Part shown: piece after piece, positions 47,863 through 57,512 of the stretch
Numbering within the stretch: the first letter of the stretch is position 1
Layout of the letters: every line of letters starts with the position of its first letter
Source of the DNA: Brevundimonas sp. SL130
GTDB lineage: Bacteria > Pseudomonadota > Alphaproteobacteria > Caulobacterales > Caulobacteraceae
NCBI RefSeq assembly: GCF_026625805.1
Contig: NZ_CP113064.1
Span: forward strand, 2,892,657-2,956,656
Reading direction: 5' to 3'
Length of the DNA: 64,000 nt
Notes under the pieces: generated by a model
The model's database searches: none
Told to the model about the DNA's origin: nothing
Seen by the model: the letters and a program-made list of their open reading frames with translations, nothing else
Translations under genes and position numbers: made by a program

Positions 47863-49929
47863 ATGATGAAGCGCAGATCCTTTCTGGCCCTCGGCGGCGC
47901 CTCGATCCTGGCCTTCGGCGCGACGGGCGTGCGGGCCCAGACTAGCCCGGTCCATGCCCGCGCCAGCTCGCCCGGCGGCGTCCTGACGGTCGAGGCCTTT
48001 ACCGACAACGACGGCCGGCCGATGTATTCGGTGCTGCGCCAGGGCCGGATGGTCGTGGCGCCGTCGAAGCTGGGCTTTCTGCTGACCGACGCCCCGGCGA
48101 TCGAGCGCGGTCTGGCCCTCACCGCCGGCCAACCGGTGACGGTGGACGAGACCTGGGAGCAGCCGTGGGGCGAGCGCCGGTTCATCCGCAACCACTACAC
48201 CGAATGGCGGGTCAGCTATGCCGAGACCAGCGGCCTGCAACGCCGGGTGGACGTGGTGTTCCGCCTGTATGACGACGGCCTGGGCTTCCGCTACGAGTTC
48301 CCGGACCAGGCCGCGCTGAAGACGGTCCGCATCGGTTCGGAGCTGACCGAGTTCAACCTGGCTGAAAACGGCGAGGCCCTGTGGGCGCCCGCCTGGGAAT
48401 GGAACCGCGAGGAATACCTCTACAACCGCACCCCCATCGACGCGGTCGGCAGCGCCCAGACGCCGATGACAGTCAGGGGCCAGTCGGGCCTGCACGTCTC
48501 GATCCACGAGGCCGCCTGCGTGGACTACGCCGGGATGAACCTGCGCCGTTCGGAGGAGACGAAGTTCCGCACCCAGCTGACGCCGGGCCTGACCAACGCC
48601 GCCGTGGTGCGCCAGGCGCCCTTCAATACGCCGTGGCGGACGTTGCAGGTGTCGGACACCGCCGCCGGCCTGATCGAGTCCAGCCTGATCCTGAACCTGA
48701 ACGAGCCCAACAAACTGGGCGACGTGTCGTGGTTCAAGCCGATGAAATACGTCGGGGTCTGGTGGGAGATGCACCTGGACCTGAAGAGCTGGAACTCCGG
48801 TCCCAAACACGGCGCGACCACCGAAAATGCGATCAAACACATCGACTTCGCGGCCAAGCACGGCTTCGGCGGGGTTCTGGTCGAGGGCTGGAACAAGGGC
48901 TGGGACGGCCAGTGGTTCGCCAATGGTTCGGACTTCAGCTTCACCGAGGCCTATCCCGATTTCGACATCGAGGCGGTCTGCGCCCACGCCCGGTCCAAGG
49001 GCGTGCAACTGATCGGCCACCACGAGACCGGCGGCAACGCCTTCCACTATGAGCAGCAGCTCGAACCGGCCATGGCGCTTTACGAGCGGCTGGGCGTCCA
49101 TTCGGTCAAGACCGGCTATGTCGCCGACGCCCAGGGCGCCCGCGTCGCCGGACCGGACGGCCAGATGGTCATGGCCTGGCACGAGAGCCAGGCGATGGCC
49201 CAGCACCATATGAAGGTCGTCGAGGCGGGCGCCCGGCACAAGGTGGCGATCAACGCCCACGAGCCGTTCAAGGATACGGGCCTGCGCCGCACCTATCCGA
49301 ACATCATCAGCCGCGAAGGTCAGCGGGGCATGGAATATTCGGCCTGGGGCGATCCCGGCAATCCGCCCGAGCACGAGCCGAACCTGGTCTTCACCCGCCT
49401 GCTCGCCGGGCCGATGGACTATACCCCCGGCATCTTCGGCATGGAGACGCGCAGTCCCGGCGGGGTGCAGACGACCTGGGCCAAACAGCTGGCCCTCTAT
49501 GTCGTCATCTACAGCCCGATCCAGATGGCGGCCGACCTGCTGGTCAATTACGAGGCCAATCCGGCGCCCTTCCAGTTCATCAAGGACGTGCCCTGCGACT
49601 GGGCCGAGACCCGTGTGCTGGCGGCCGAGATGGGCGATTACGTCGCCATTGCGCGCAAGGACCGGGCGTCGGACGTCTGGGCCCTGGGCGCCGTCACCGA
49701 CGAACATCCGCGCGTCCTGACCGCCCACCTCGACTTCCTGGACGACGGGCGCCGCTATCGCGCCGAGATCTACCGCGACGGCCCCGACGCCGACTATCGC
49801 GGCAAGCGCGAGGACATCGTCATCGAGCAACGCGAGGTGACGTCGGCCGATGTCCTGACCCTGGCCCTGGCGCCCGGCGGCGGGCAGGCGATCCGGTTCG
49901 TGCCGGTCGGGCGGGGGCGTCGCAAATGA
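47863..49929 (+). CDS. GH97 alpha-glucosidase (SusB-like)
   Basis: A 688-residue exported enzyme. Signal peptide with an Arg pair (MMKRRSFLALGGAS... to about residue 28, VRAQ), possibly Tat-type. GH97 N-terminal beta-sandwich, catalytic (beta/alpha)8 barrel and C-terminal domain: VEGWNKGWDG, IGHHETGGN and INAHEPFKDTGLRRTYPN segments are family signatures and include the acidic catalytic residues and the Ca2+ site. It releases glucose from malto-oligosaccharides in the periplasm. GGAG lies 5 bp upstream of the ATG. It heads the rightward half of the locus. Confidence 0.93.
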   Translation: MMKRRSFLALGGASILAFGATGVRAQTSPVHARASSPGGVLTVEAFTDNDGRPMYSVLRQGRMVVAPSKLGFLLTDAPAIERGLALTAGQPVTVDETWEQPWGERRFIRNHYTEWRVSYAETSGLQRRVDVVFRLYDDGLGFRYEFPDQAALKTVRIGSELTEFNLAENGEALWAPAWEWNREEYLYNRTPIDAVGSAQTPMTVRGQSGLHVSIHEAACVDYAGMNLRRSEETKFRTQLTPGLTNAAVVRQAPFNTPWRTLQVSDTAAGLIESSLILNLNEPNKLGDVSWFKPMKYVGVWWEMHLDLKSWNSGPKHGATTENAIKHIDFAAKHGFGGVLVEGWNKGWDGQWFANGSDFSFTEAYPDFDIEAVCAHARSKGVQLIGHHETGGNAFHYEQQLEPAMALYERLGVHSVKTGYVADAQGARVAGPDGQMVMAWHESQAMAQHHMKVVEAGARHKVAINAHEPFKDTGLRRTYPNIISREGQRGMEYSAWGDPGNPPEHEPNLVFTRLLAGPMDYTPGIFGMETRSPGGVQTTWAKQLALYVVIYSPIQMAADLLVNYEANPAPFQFIKDVPCDWAETRVLAAEMGDYVAIARKDRASDVWALGAVTDEHPRVLTAHLDFLDDGRRYRAEIYRDGPDADYRGKREDIVIEQREVTSADVLTLALAPGGGQAIRFVPVGRGRRK

Positions 49930-49950
49930 GCGCCCCTCAACCCTCAAACC

Positions 49951-50054
49951 CGTCATCCTCGGGCTTGTCCCGAGGATCCATACTCCCGGTGTCCACCGGT
50001 GCGCACCGTCTTCGACGGAGTCTATGGATCCTAGGCACAAGGCCTAGGATGACG
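49951..50054. repeat. Intergenic cruciform repeat with two nested hairpins
   Basis: Two 32-bp arms (49951-49982 and 50023-50054) match as inverted repeats at 28 of 32 positions. Each arm also forms its own perfect hairpin (TCCTCGGG/CCCGAGGA on the left, TCCTAGGC/GCCTAGGA on the right). The mismatches between the arms are exactly the positions where the hairpin base pairs were changed together. It fills the gap between the GH97 and MFS genes, inside the presumed operon. Confidence 0.9.
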
Positions 50055-50074
50055 ACGATAAGGAGAGGCGTCGC

Positions 50075-51613
50075 ATGACCCTGCTCGCCCACCGCCCGCG
50101 CCTGTCCGGCCTGGCGATCTGGAACATGTGCGTCGGCTTTTTCGGCATCCAGATCGGCTTCGGCCTACAGAACGCCAACACCAGCCGGATCTTCCAGACC
50201 CTGGGCGCCGAGGTCGACAGCCTGGCCATCCTATGGATCGCCGCGCCGCTGACGGGCCTCCTAGTCCAGCCGATCATCGGCCATTTCAGCGACAAGACCT
50301 GGACCCGGTTCGGGCGTCGCCGCCCCTATTTCCTGGTCGGGGCCATCGCCACGACCCTGGCCCTGATCGCCATGCCCAACAGCCCCGGCCTGTGGTTCGC
50401 CGCAGCTATGCTTTGGATCATGGACGCCTCGATCAATATCACCATGGAGCCGTTCCGGGCCTTCGTCGGCGACAATCTGCCGGAGGAGCAGCGCACCGCA
50501 GGCTATGCGATGCAGAGCTTCTTTATCGGCGCCGGCGCCGTCTTCGCCTCGGTCCTGCCCTGGCTGCTGTCCAACGTCTTCGGCGTGGTTCCGACGGCCG
50601 CGGCGGGGGTCGTGCCCCTGTCGGTCAAGATCGCCTTCTACGTCGGCGCGGCCGGCCTGTTCTCGGCCGTGCTTTGGACCGTACTGAGCACCAAGGAATA
50701 TAGCCCCGAACAGATCGCCGCCTTTGAGCGCGCCAAGCAGGCGGCCCTGGGCGCGCCTGCTGACGACGGCGCCGAGGCGCCGGCGCGCAGCGTTCAGGGC
50801 TGGATGACGTCGGGCCTGGTCTGCGCCGTGCTGGGGGGGCTGGGTTTCGTGCTGATCGGCGCGCTGAACCTGGAGAAGGAGCTGCTGGTCCTGGCCGGCT
50901 TCTTCGCCGGTTTCGGCCTGTTACAGATCGCGGTCGGCATGATGCAACGCCGCCAGATCGTCAACGCCGCGACCGAGATCCTGAACGACATCTTCCGCAT
51001 GCCCGAGACCATGCGGGGTCTCGCGGTGGTCCAGTTCTTCAGCTGGTTCGCCCTGTTCTCCCTGTGGATCTACACCACCGCCGCCGTGACCCGCGTCCAT
51101 TACGGCACGACCGATGCGACCTCGGCCGCCTATGCCGCCGGGGCCGACTGGGTCGGGGTTCTGTTCGGGGTCTATAACGGCGTGGCGGCCCTGGCGGCCT
51201 TCACCCTGCCGGTCCTGGCCAAGCGGATCGGGCGCAAGGCGACCCACGCCCTGATGCTGTTGCTGGGCGCGGCGGGCCTGTTCGGGGTCTTCGTCATCCG
51301 CGATCCGGGCCTGCTGTGGCTGCCGATGATCGGCGTTGGCTTCGCCTGGGCCTCGATCGTCTCCCTGCCCTACGCCATCCTGTCGGCGGCGGCGCCGGAC
51401 CGAAAGATGGGCGTCTATATGGGCGTCTTCAACATCTTCATCGTCGTGCCGCAACTGCTGGCCGCCACCGTTCTGGGCCTGATCCTGAAGCATTTCTTCG
51501 GCGGGCAAGCCATCTGGGCCCTGGTGCTGGGCGCCGTTTCCTTCGTGCTGGCTGCGATCAGCGCGCTGTTCGTCCGCGAGTCCGGCTCGCTTCCCCCCAC
51601 GCGCAATCCGTGA
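50075..51613 (+). CDS. MFS sugar transporter of the maltodextrin locus (MalY-like)
   Basis: A 512-residue inner-membrane carrier with 12 predicted helices of the GPH/sucrose-type MFS group: GFFGIQIGFGLQNANTSRIF in helix 1, FSDKTWTRFGRRRPY between helices 2 and 3 (MFS signature), and MDASINITMEPFRAFVGDNLP. The Caulobacter mal locus encodes a similar carrier, MalY. It should bring maltose or glucose into the cytoplasm. ATG at 50075 with GGAGAGG upstream. It lies between GH97 and GH15. Confidence 0.9.
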   Translation: MTLLAHRPRLSGLAIWNMCVGFFGIQIGFGLQNANTSRIFQTLGAEVDSLAILWIAAPLTGLLVQPIIGHFSDKTWTRFGRRRPYFLVGAIATTLALIAMPNSPGLWFAAAMLWIMDASINITMEPFRAFVGDNLPEEQRTAGYAMQSFFIGAGAVFASVLPWLLSNVFGVVPTAAAGVVPLSVKIAFYVGAAGLFSAVLWTVLSTKEYSPEQIAAFERAKQAALGAPADDGAEAPARSVQGWMTSGLVCAVLGGLGFVLIGALNLEKELLVLAGFFAGFGLLQIAVGMMQRRQIVNAATEILNDIFRMPETMRGLAVVQFFSWFALFSLWIYTTAAVTRVHYGTTDATSAAYAAGADWVGVLFGVYNGVAALAAFTLPVLAKRIGRKATHALMLLLGAAGLFGVFVIRDPGLLWLPMIGVGFAWASIVSLPYAILSAAAPDRKMGVYMGVFNIFIVVPQLLAATVLGLILKHFFGGQAIWALVLGAVSFVLAAISALFVRESGSLPPTRNP

Positions 51614-51621
51614 GGACCTCC

Positions 51622-53991
51622 ATGCGTATGTCAAAGACACTCTGCCTCGCCGGCGTCGCCGGCCTGGCCCTCGCCTCCGCCGCCTCGGCCCAGTCCGTCG
51701 CACCCGGTGCGCCTGGGGCGGCGCCCGTGTGGTCCAGCGCCGCCAAGACCGGCGCCGGGGCCTCCTACGAAGCCTATGTCGACGGCCAGTATCGCGACGG
51801 CGGCCCGACCGGGGCGGTGTCCAAGGTCTGGTTCTCCATCGCCGACGGCGTCCTGACCGAGACCATGTACGGCCTGATCCACGAGGCCCAGATCAAGCAG
51901 CTGCGCTTCGCCGTCGTCACACCGGAGGGTCTGGCGCTGGAAGGCGACGACACCACGGCCAAGACCGAATACCTGCACGTGGACGCCGAGGGCCGCCCGC
52001 TGTCGCCCGCCTACAAGATCACCACCCGCGACAAGGCCGGCCGGTTCGAGATCGAGAAGCGCATCTTCGCCGACCCCGACCGCAACGCCTTGGTGCTGCG
52101 GGTCGTCATCACGGCCCTGAGCGGCGAGGCCACGCCCTATCTGCTGCTGGAGCCGCACATCGCCAATACTGGGGTGGATGATCGCGGCGCCGTCACGCCC
52201 CAAGGCTTCCACGCCTGGGAAGGTTCGATCCATCTGGTGCTGAAGCCCAGCGAGGCCTTCACTGCGGCCAGCGTCGGCTTCGTCGGCGCGTCGGACGGGC
52301 TGACCGACCTGAAGGACGGAAAGCTGGCTTGGACCTATGGTTCGACCGGCGAGACGGCGGGCAATACGATGATGACCGGCGCCCTGCCGACCCTGCGCAT
52401 GGGCCAGAGCCTCACCCGTGACTTCGTCGTCGGCTTCGGCGACAGCGAGGCGGCGGCCCAGGCGGCGGCGGACGGCGCCTTCGCGACCGGACTGGACGAG
52501 GTGCTGGCGCGGTTCAACGGCGAGGGCGCCCGCACAGGGTGGGAGGACTATGTCGCCTCCCTGACCGAACTGCCGCGCATCGCGCAGCAGGCGACCGACG
52601 GCGGCAAGCTGGCCTATGCCTCTGCCCTGATGCTGAAGGTGCAGGAGGACCGCACCCACGCCGGCGCGCTGATCGCGTCGCTGTCCAACCCGTGGGGCGA
52701 CACGGTGGACGCGTCGAAATCCTCGACCGGGTACAAGGCGGTCTGGCCGCGCGACTTCTATCAGGTGGCCATGGCCCTGGCGGCCCTGGGCGACAAGGAA
52801 ACGCCGCTGGCGGCCTTCAACTATCTGCCCCAGGTGCAGGTCGGACCGAACACGCCCGGCAATACGGGCGTCGGCGGCTGGTTCTTGCAGAAGACCCACG
52901 TCGATGGCGAGCTGGAGTGGGTTGCGGTTCAGTTGGACCAGACGGCCATGCCGATCATGCTGGGCTATCGCCTATGGAAGATGGGCTGGCTGTCCGATGC
53001 GGAAATGGCCGACCACTATCAGTCGATGCTGAAACCGGCGGCCGACTTCCTGGTGGACGGCGGCAAGGTCGGGCTGTTGTGGAACGACGCGGATATCAAG
53101 CCGCCCTTCACCCAGCAGGAACGCTGGGAGGAGCAGCAGGGCTATTCGCCGTCCACCACGGCCGCCGTGGTCGCCGGCCTGACGGTCGCGGCCGAGATGG
53201 CCCGCGCCTCAGGCGACGCATCGGGCGCGACCCGCTACCAGGCCGCCGCCGACGGCTACGCCTCGAAAATCGAGGACCGGATGTTCACGACCAACGGCGA
53301 TTTCGGCGACGGCCGCTACTACATCCGCATCAGCCAGAACGAGAACCCGAACGACAAGGCCCCGATCGGCGCCGCCAACGGCCAGATCGCCCCGGCCGAG
53401 GATCGGGTGGTGGACGGCGGCTTCCTGGAGTTGGTGCGGTACGGCGTGCGCAAGGCCGACGATCCGCACATCCTGTCCACCCTGCCGGTCTATGACGACC
53501 AGTCGTTGGAGGATCTGTACCGGGTCCGCTACGACTTCGGTCTGGAAGGCGACACGACGCCGGGCTGGCGTCGCTACGGCGTCGACGGCTATGGCGAAGA
53601 CCGTGTCACCGGGGCCAACTATGGCGTCGGCGGCCAGATGAGTCCCGGCCAGCGCGGCCGGGTCTGGCCCTTCTTCACCGGCGAGCGCGGCCATTATGAA
53701 CTGGCCCGCGTCAGTGTGAACGGGACGCCGTCCGCCGCCGATATCGCCGCCATCCGCCAGACCTATGTGCGCGGCATGGAGCGGTTCGCCAATGACGGCC
53801 TGATGCTGGCCGAACAGGTCTGGGACGGGGTCGGGGATCCGACCGAGCGCGACTACGCCCTGGGTCAGAACACGGATTCGGCGACGCCCCTGGCGTGGAC
53901 CCATGCCGAATATCTGAAGCTGCTGCGGTCCCTGGCCGACGGCAAGGTCTGGGACCGGTACGACCCGGTCGCAAGCCGCTACGCCCGCTGA
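51622..53991 (+). CDS. Glucoamylase (GH15 glucan 1,4-alpha-glucosidase)
   Basis: A 789-residue exported exo-glucosidase. Signal peptide to about residue 23 (SAASAQ). An N-terminal beta-sandwich domain (about 30-290) is followed by the (alpha/alpha)6 catalytic barrel: KAVWPRDFYQ, QQERWEEQQGYSPST with the general acid Glu, and TPLAWTHAEYLKLLRS with the second catalytic Glu. It releases beta-D-glucose from starch and dextrins. ATG at 51622 with GAGG 5 bp upstream, 8 bp after the MFS stop. The last gene of the locus, followed by a terminator. Confidence 0.93.
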   Translation: MRMSKTLCLAGVAGLALASAASAQSVAPGAPGAAPVWSSAAKTGAGASYEAYVDGQYRDGGPTGAVSKVWFSIADGVLTETMYGLIHEAQIKQLRFAVVTPEGLALEGDDTTAKTEYLHVDAEGRPLSPAYKITTRDKAGRFEIEKRIFADPDRNALVLRVVITALSGEATPYLLLEPHIANTGVDDRGAVTPQGFHAWEGSIHLVLKPSEAFTAASVGFVGASDGLTDLKDGKLAWTYGSTGETAGNTMMTGALPTLRMGQSLTRDFVVGFGDSEAAAQAAADGAFATGLDEVLARFNGEGARTGWEDYVASLTELPRIAQQATDGGKLAYASALMLKVQEDRTHAGALIASLSNPWGDTVDASKSSTGYKAVWPRDFYQVAMALAALGDKETPLAAFNYLPQVQVGPNTPGNTGVGGWFLQKTHVDGELEWVAVQLDQTAMPIMLGYRLWKMGWLSDAEMADHYQSMLKPAADFLVDGGKVGLLWNDADIKPPFTQQERWEEQQGYSPSTTAAVVAGLTVAAEMARASGDASGATRYQAAADGYASKIEDRMFTTNGDFGDGRYYIRISQNENPNDKAPIGAANGQIAPAEDRVVDGGFLELVRYGVRKADDPHILSTLPVYDDQSLEDLYRVRYDFGLEGDTTPGWRRYGVDGYGEDRVTGANYGVGGQMSPGQRGRVWPFFTGERGHYELARVSVNGTPSAADIAAIRQTYVRGMERFANDGLMLAEQVWDGVGDPTERDYALGQNTDSATPLAWTHAEYLKLLRSLADGKVWDRYDPVASRYAR

Positions 53992-53995
53992 AACG

Positions 53996-54034
53996 AAAAA
54001 GGCCCCGGAGATCGCTCTCCGGGGCCGATTTCTT
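53996..54034. terminator. Bidirectional terminator
   Basis: Perfect 11-bp stem GGCCCCGGAGA/TCTCCGGGGCC (54001-54011 and 54016-54026). The plus strand is followed by GATTTCTT and the minus strand by TTTTTCG. It ends the glucoamylase and the porin transcripts. Confidence 0.85.
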
Positions 54035-54054
54035 AGGTCAGCGATGCGCTGGGA

Positions 54055-54750
54055 TCAGAAGACCAGCTTGACGCCTGCCACGACCCGATCATAGGCGCCG
54101 TCGACACCCTTAACGTCGGTGTCGTGATAGCGGACATCCAGCGCCAGGTTATCGGTCAGGGCGTAGGCGACGCCGGCGTTCCAGGTCGCATAGTCATCGG
54201 TGACGTCCAGCCATTGCTGGCCGATGGCGCCCGAAACCGTCCACTTATCAGCCGGGCTGAAGGACCCGTTGATTTCAGCATAGGTGGCGGCTTCGTCCAC
54301 GCCGAAGAAGTCCGGCGAATAATAGACGGCGGCGCCGATCGTGGCGGGCCCGACGGCGCGCGACGTCGCAGCCTTGAACTCCACATAGTTGTAATCGACC
54401 TCATCCGGCGTACCCGCATAGAGGTAGCCGATCACGCCGAAGTCGAGGGCGAAGCCAGAGGCCTCGGTGCGATAGCCGCCATAGATGTCGAACTCGGCAT
54501 CCGTGTCGTCGCCGAAATCAACGTTCGAGGCCCAGGCGCCGGCGTAGAAGCTGCCGGAGGTCAGATCGACGCCGCCCTGGATGGCGGGATCTTCGGCCGT
54601 CTGGCTGAAGCCGCGGAACACATAATCGGTCACGATCCCGGCGTTGAAGGCGACGTCGATGTCGCTTTGCGCCGAGGCGGGCGCCGCCAGGCCGATCAGG
54701 CCCGTGGCGAGAGCCGCCGCAGCGGCGGAACGGAAGAATCCAAACTTCAT
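54055..54750 (-). CDS. TorF-family putative porin
   Basis: A 231-residue outer-membrane protein of the TorF (Gcw_chp) family. Signal peptide to about residue 28 (APASAQ), then SDIDVAFNAGIVTDYVFRGFSQT, the diagnostic start of the family, and a beta-barrel ending in VVAGVKLVF with a C-terminal Phe. These porins usually lie beside ammonium transporter genes, as here (downstream, same strand, 90 bp). ATG at 54750 is better spaced from AAGGGG than the first ATG at 54756. Confidence 0.88.
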   Translation of the reverse strand: MKFGFFRSAAAAALATGLIGLAAPASAQSDIDVAFNAGIVTDYVFRGFSQTAEDPAIQGGVDLTSGSFYAGAWASNVDFGDDTDAEFDIYGGYRTEASGFALDFGVIGYLYAGTPDEVDYNYVEFKAATSRAVGPATIGAAVYYSPDFFGVDEAATYAEINGSFSPADKWTVSGAIGQQWLDVTDDYATWNAGVAYALTDNLALDVRYHDTDVKGVDGAYDRVVAGVKLVF

Positions 54751-54840
54751 AGTCATATCCCCTTGATTATATTTGTTTCTGTAGCGCCGAGACAGGCCCG
54801 GCAGGCTGGATGCGGCCGGCGGAGCCGCATCCAGATCTCA

Positions 54841-56190
54841 TTAGTGGTCCAAAGTCTCGCCGTGCAGCGAGGTGTCCAGACCAGCGGCTTCTTCCGCCTC
54901 GCTCACGCGCAGGCCCGTGGTGAACTTGCAGATAACCAGGATGACGAAGGTGCCGACCGCGCTGTAGGCGATGGTCCAGGCCAGACCGAGGGCCTGGGTG
55001 CCGACATTGGCCCCTTCCGACAGGCTGTTGATCGCGGTGGTGGCGAAGACGCCGGTCAGCAGGGCGCCGATCAGACCGCCGGCGCCGTGGATGCCGAAGG
55101 CGTCCAGGGAGTCGTCGTAGCGCAGCAGCTTCTTGATCCAGACCGACGAGATATAGCAGACCGGTCCGGCGATCAGGCCGATGATGACCGCGCCCTTGGG
55201 ATCGACGAAGCCGGCGGCCGGGGTGATGGCGACCAGACCGGCGACCACGCCCGACAGCATGCCGATCAGCGAGACCTTCTTCTTCTCGATCAGTTCGATG
55301 ATCTTCCAGGTCAGGGCGGCGGCGGCGGCGGCCAGGACGGTGTTCAGCAGAGCCACAGCCATCAGGTCGTTGGCCGCGCCCGCCGAACCGGCGTTGAAGC
55401 CGATCCAGCCGACCAGCAGCAGCGAGGCGCCGATCATGGTCAGAACGGGGTTGTGGGCGATGATCGGTTCAGCGCCATAGCCTTTGCGACGGCCCAGGAA
55501 GATGGCGCAGACCAGACCGGCCACGCCCGAGTTGACGTGAACCACGGCGCCGCCGGCGAAGTCCAGCACGCCGGCCGAACCCAGGAAACCGCCGCCCCAC
55601 ACCCAGTGACAGATGGGCGAATAGATCAGCAGCGACCAGAGGGCCGTGAACAGCAGCAGACCCGAATATTTCATCCGCTCGGCGAAGGCGCCGGTGACGA
55701 GGGCTGGGGTGATGATCGCGAAGGTCATCTGGAATGCGATGAACAGATATTCGGGGATGCCCGTCAGCAGGCTGTTGGCCGTGCCCAGGGTCACGCCGTT
55801 CAGGAACAGCATTTCGATGCTGCCGACATAGGGCTGAAGCACCGGGTCGGGGTTGGCGCCGAAGGCGATGCTGTAGCCGGCGATGAACCAGACCAGCGAC
55901 ACGACGGCGAAGACGCCGACCGATTGGGTGATGGTTGCGATGACGTTCTTACGGCGCACCATGCCGCCGTAGAACAGGGCCAGGCCCGGCAGGGTCATCA
56001 ACAGGACCAGGGCGGTCGAAGTGCCCAGCCAGGCCGTGCCCGCGCTGTCCAATTCGAGCGCCGACTGGTGCGCCAGAAGCGCAGGCGCCGCCTCGGGCGT
56101 TTGGGCGAAGGCCCCGCCCGCATAAAACAGCCCGATGGTCAGAAGCAGGAGCGCGACGGCTCCCGGAAGTCGATTCCAGACACGCGACAT
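54841..56190 (-). CDS. amt: Ammonium transporter
   Basis: A 449-residue channel for NH3/NH4+ in the inner membrane, with a signal-peptide-like first segment then 11 helices. Family motifs: MLPGLALFYGGMVRRKN (close to the signature), GFAVIT-like ITPALVTGAFAERMKYS, HWVWGGGFLGSAGVLDFAGGAVVHVNSG with the pore His, and HGAGGLIGALLTGVF with the second pore His. No GlnK/PII gene is adjacent, which is unusual. ATG at 56190 follows AAGGGGGA by 10 bp; a TTG at 56196 is the alternative. The porin gene is downstream. Confidence 0.94.
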   Translation of the reverse strand: MSRVWNRLPGAVALLLLTIGLFYAGGAFAQTPEAAPALLAHQSALELDSAGTAWLGTSTALVLLMTLPGLALFYGGMVRRKNVIATITQSVGVFAVVSLVWFIAGYSIAFGANPDPVLQPYVGSIEMLFLNGVTLGTANSLLTGIPEYLFIAFQMTFAIITPALVTGAFAERMKYSGLLLFTALWSLLIYSPICHWVWGGGFLGSAGVLDFAGGAVVHVNSGVAGLVCAIFLGRRKGYGAEPIIAHNPVLTMIGASLLLVGWIGFNAGSAGAANDLMAVALLNTVLAAAAAALTWKIIELIEKKKVSLIGMLSGVVAGLVAITPAAGFVDPKGAVIIGLIAGPVCYISSVWIKKLLRYDDSLDAFGIHGAGGLIGALLTGVFATTAINSLSEGANVGTQALGLAWTIAYSAVGTFVILVICKFTTGLRVSEAEEAAGLDTSLHGETLDH

Positions 56191-56311
56191 GAGCAAAAAT
56201 CCCCCTTAGCAATCTCGCAGATGCGAAGGTTTTACTGCAATCGCTTCTGACGCAAGGGGCTTGACCGTAAACGGTGCAACTTTCTTGCAACGGTCATTGA
56301 AGAAAAGTTAA

Positions 56312-56341
56312 GCCCCACATGATCGTTGCGTCATGCGGGGC
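56312..56341 (-). terminator. Terminator after leuB
   Basis: Arms GCCCCACATGA and TCATGCGGGGC (one mismatch) at 56312-56322 and 56331-56341. On the minus strand it is followed by TTAACTTTTC, a weak T-rich run. It ends the ilv/leu operon, about 65 bp past the leuB stop. Confidence 0.55.
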
Positions 56342-56405
56342 CTTTTAGATCGATTAATGTTCCACCAAACGGTGTTTGCGGTACGAAATTCGCACCCCGA
56401 TTTGG

Positions 56406-57512
56406 TCAGGCCCAGTGCATTTGCACCCGATGCGCCGCCGCCCAATGGATCGCACGGATGGCGTCGATGACCGCCTCAGTCGCGGCGCGGGTGCCCAGCG
56501 CTCCGCCCAGATCCGCGGTGACGGCGCCGGCGGCGAGGACGGCCGCCACGGCGGCCTCGATGGAATCAGCCTCGTCCTCCAGCTTCAGACTGTGACGCAG
56601 CAGCAGGGCGGCCGACAGGATGGTCCCGACCGGATTGGCCAGGTCCTGCCCGGCGATGTCCGGCGCCGAGCCGTGGATCGGCTCGAACAGGCCCGGCCCC
56701 TCCGTGCCCAACGAGGCCGAGGGCAGCAGGCCGATCGAACCGCCCAGCACCGAGATCTCGTCCGACAGGATGTCGCCGAACATATTTTCGGTCAGGATGA
56801 CGTCGTATTCGCGCGGCTTGCGAATCAGGTGCATGGCCATGGAATCGACCAGGGCGTGTTCCAGCTCGATCTCGGGGAATTCCTCGGCGTGGATACGGGT
56901 CACGACCTCGCGCCACAGGCGGCTGGTCTCCATGACATTGGCCTTGTCCACCGAGGTCACCTTGCCGCGGCGCTGGCGGGCGGTCTGGAAGGCGGCGCGG
57001 GTCACGCGCTCGATTTCAGGCACCGTATATTCGCACAGGTCCGTGGCCCGGTCGGCGGTGCGGGTCTTCTCGCCGAAATAGACGCCGCCGGTCAGCTCGC
57101 GGAAGACGATCAGATCGACGCCTTCGACGATCTCGCGCTTCAGCGGCGAACGATGCGCCAGCACCGGCGACACCTGCAACGGCCGCAGATTGGCGAACAG
57201 GCCCATGGCCTTGCGGATCGCCAGCAGGCCTTCCTCGGGCCGACGCTTGCCGCCGTCCCATTTAGGACCGCCGACCGCGCCGAGCAGAACGGCGTCGGCG
57301 GCGACGCAGACGGCGCGGGTCGCCTCCGGCAGGGGCTCGCCCGTCTCGTCGATGGCGGCGCCGCCGATCAGATGTTCGGTGAAGTTGAAGCTGTGGCCGT
57401 AGAAGTCGCCGATCACGGCCAGCACGTCGCGAGCGGCGCGCGTCACCTCGGGCCCGACGCCGTCGCCGGGCAGCAGGACGATATTATAGGTCTTGGGAGC
57501 GGTGTGGGGCAT
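56406..57512 (-). CDS. leuB: 3-isopropylmalate dehydrogenase
   Basis: NAD-dependent oxidation and decarboxylation of 3-isopropylmalate in leucine synthesis. 368 residues, typical. Motifs: LLPGDGVGPEVT, LLGAVGGPKW, the YFGE loop, SVDKANVME (catalytic Lys region), NMFGDILSDEISVLGGSIGLLPSASLG, and EPIHGSAPDIAGQDLANP near the NAD site. The last gene of the operon; its ATG shares one base with the leuD stop (57512). Confidence 0.97.
   Translation of the reverse strand: MPHTAPKTYNIVLLPGDGVGPEVTRAARDVLAVIGDFYGHSFNFTEHLIGGAAIDETGEPLPEATRAVCVAADAVLLGAVGGPKWDGGKRRPEEGLLAIRKAMGLFANLRPLQVSPVLAHRSPLKREIVEGVDLIVFRELTGGVYFGEKTRTADRATDLCEYTVPEIERVTRAAFQTARQRRGKVTSVDKANVMETSRLWREVVTRIHAEEFPEIELEHALVDSMAMHLIRKPREYDVILTENMFGDILSDEISVLGGSIGLLPSASLGTEGPGLFEPIHGSAPDIAGQDLANPVGTILSAALLLRHSLKLEDEADSIEAAVAAVLAAGAVTADLGGALGTRAATEAVIDAIRAIHWAAAHRVQMHWA

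Noticed and set aside
56200..56300. Sigma-54/NtrC-type promoter for amt
   Set aside because: TTGCA and GGTGCAA-like strings occur, but no GG-N10-GC spacing fits well enough to call it.
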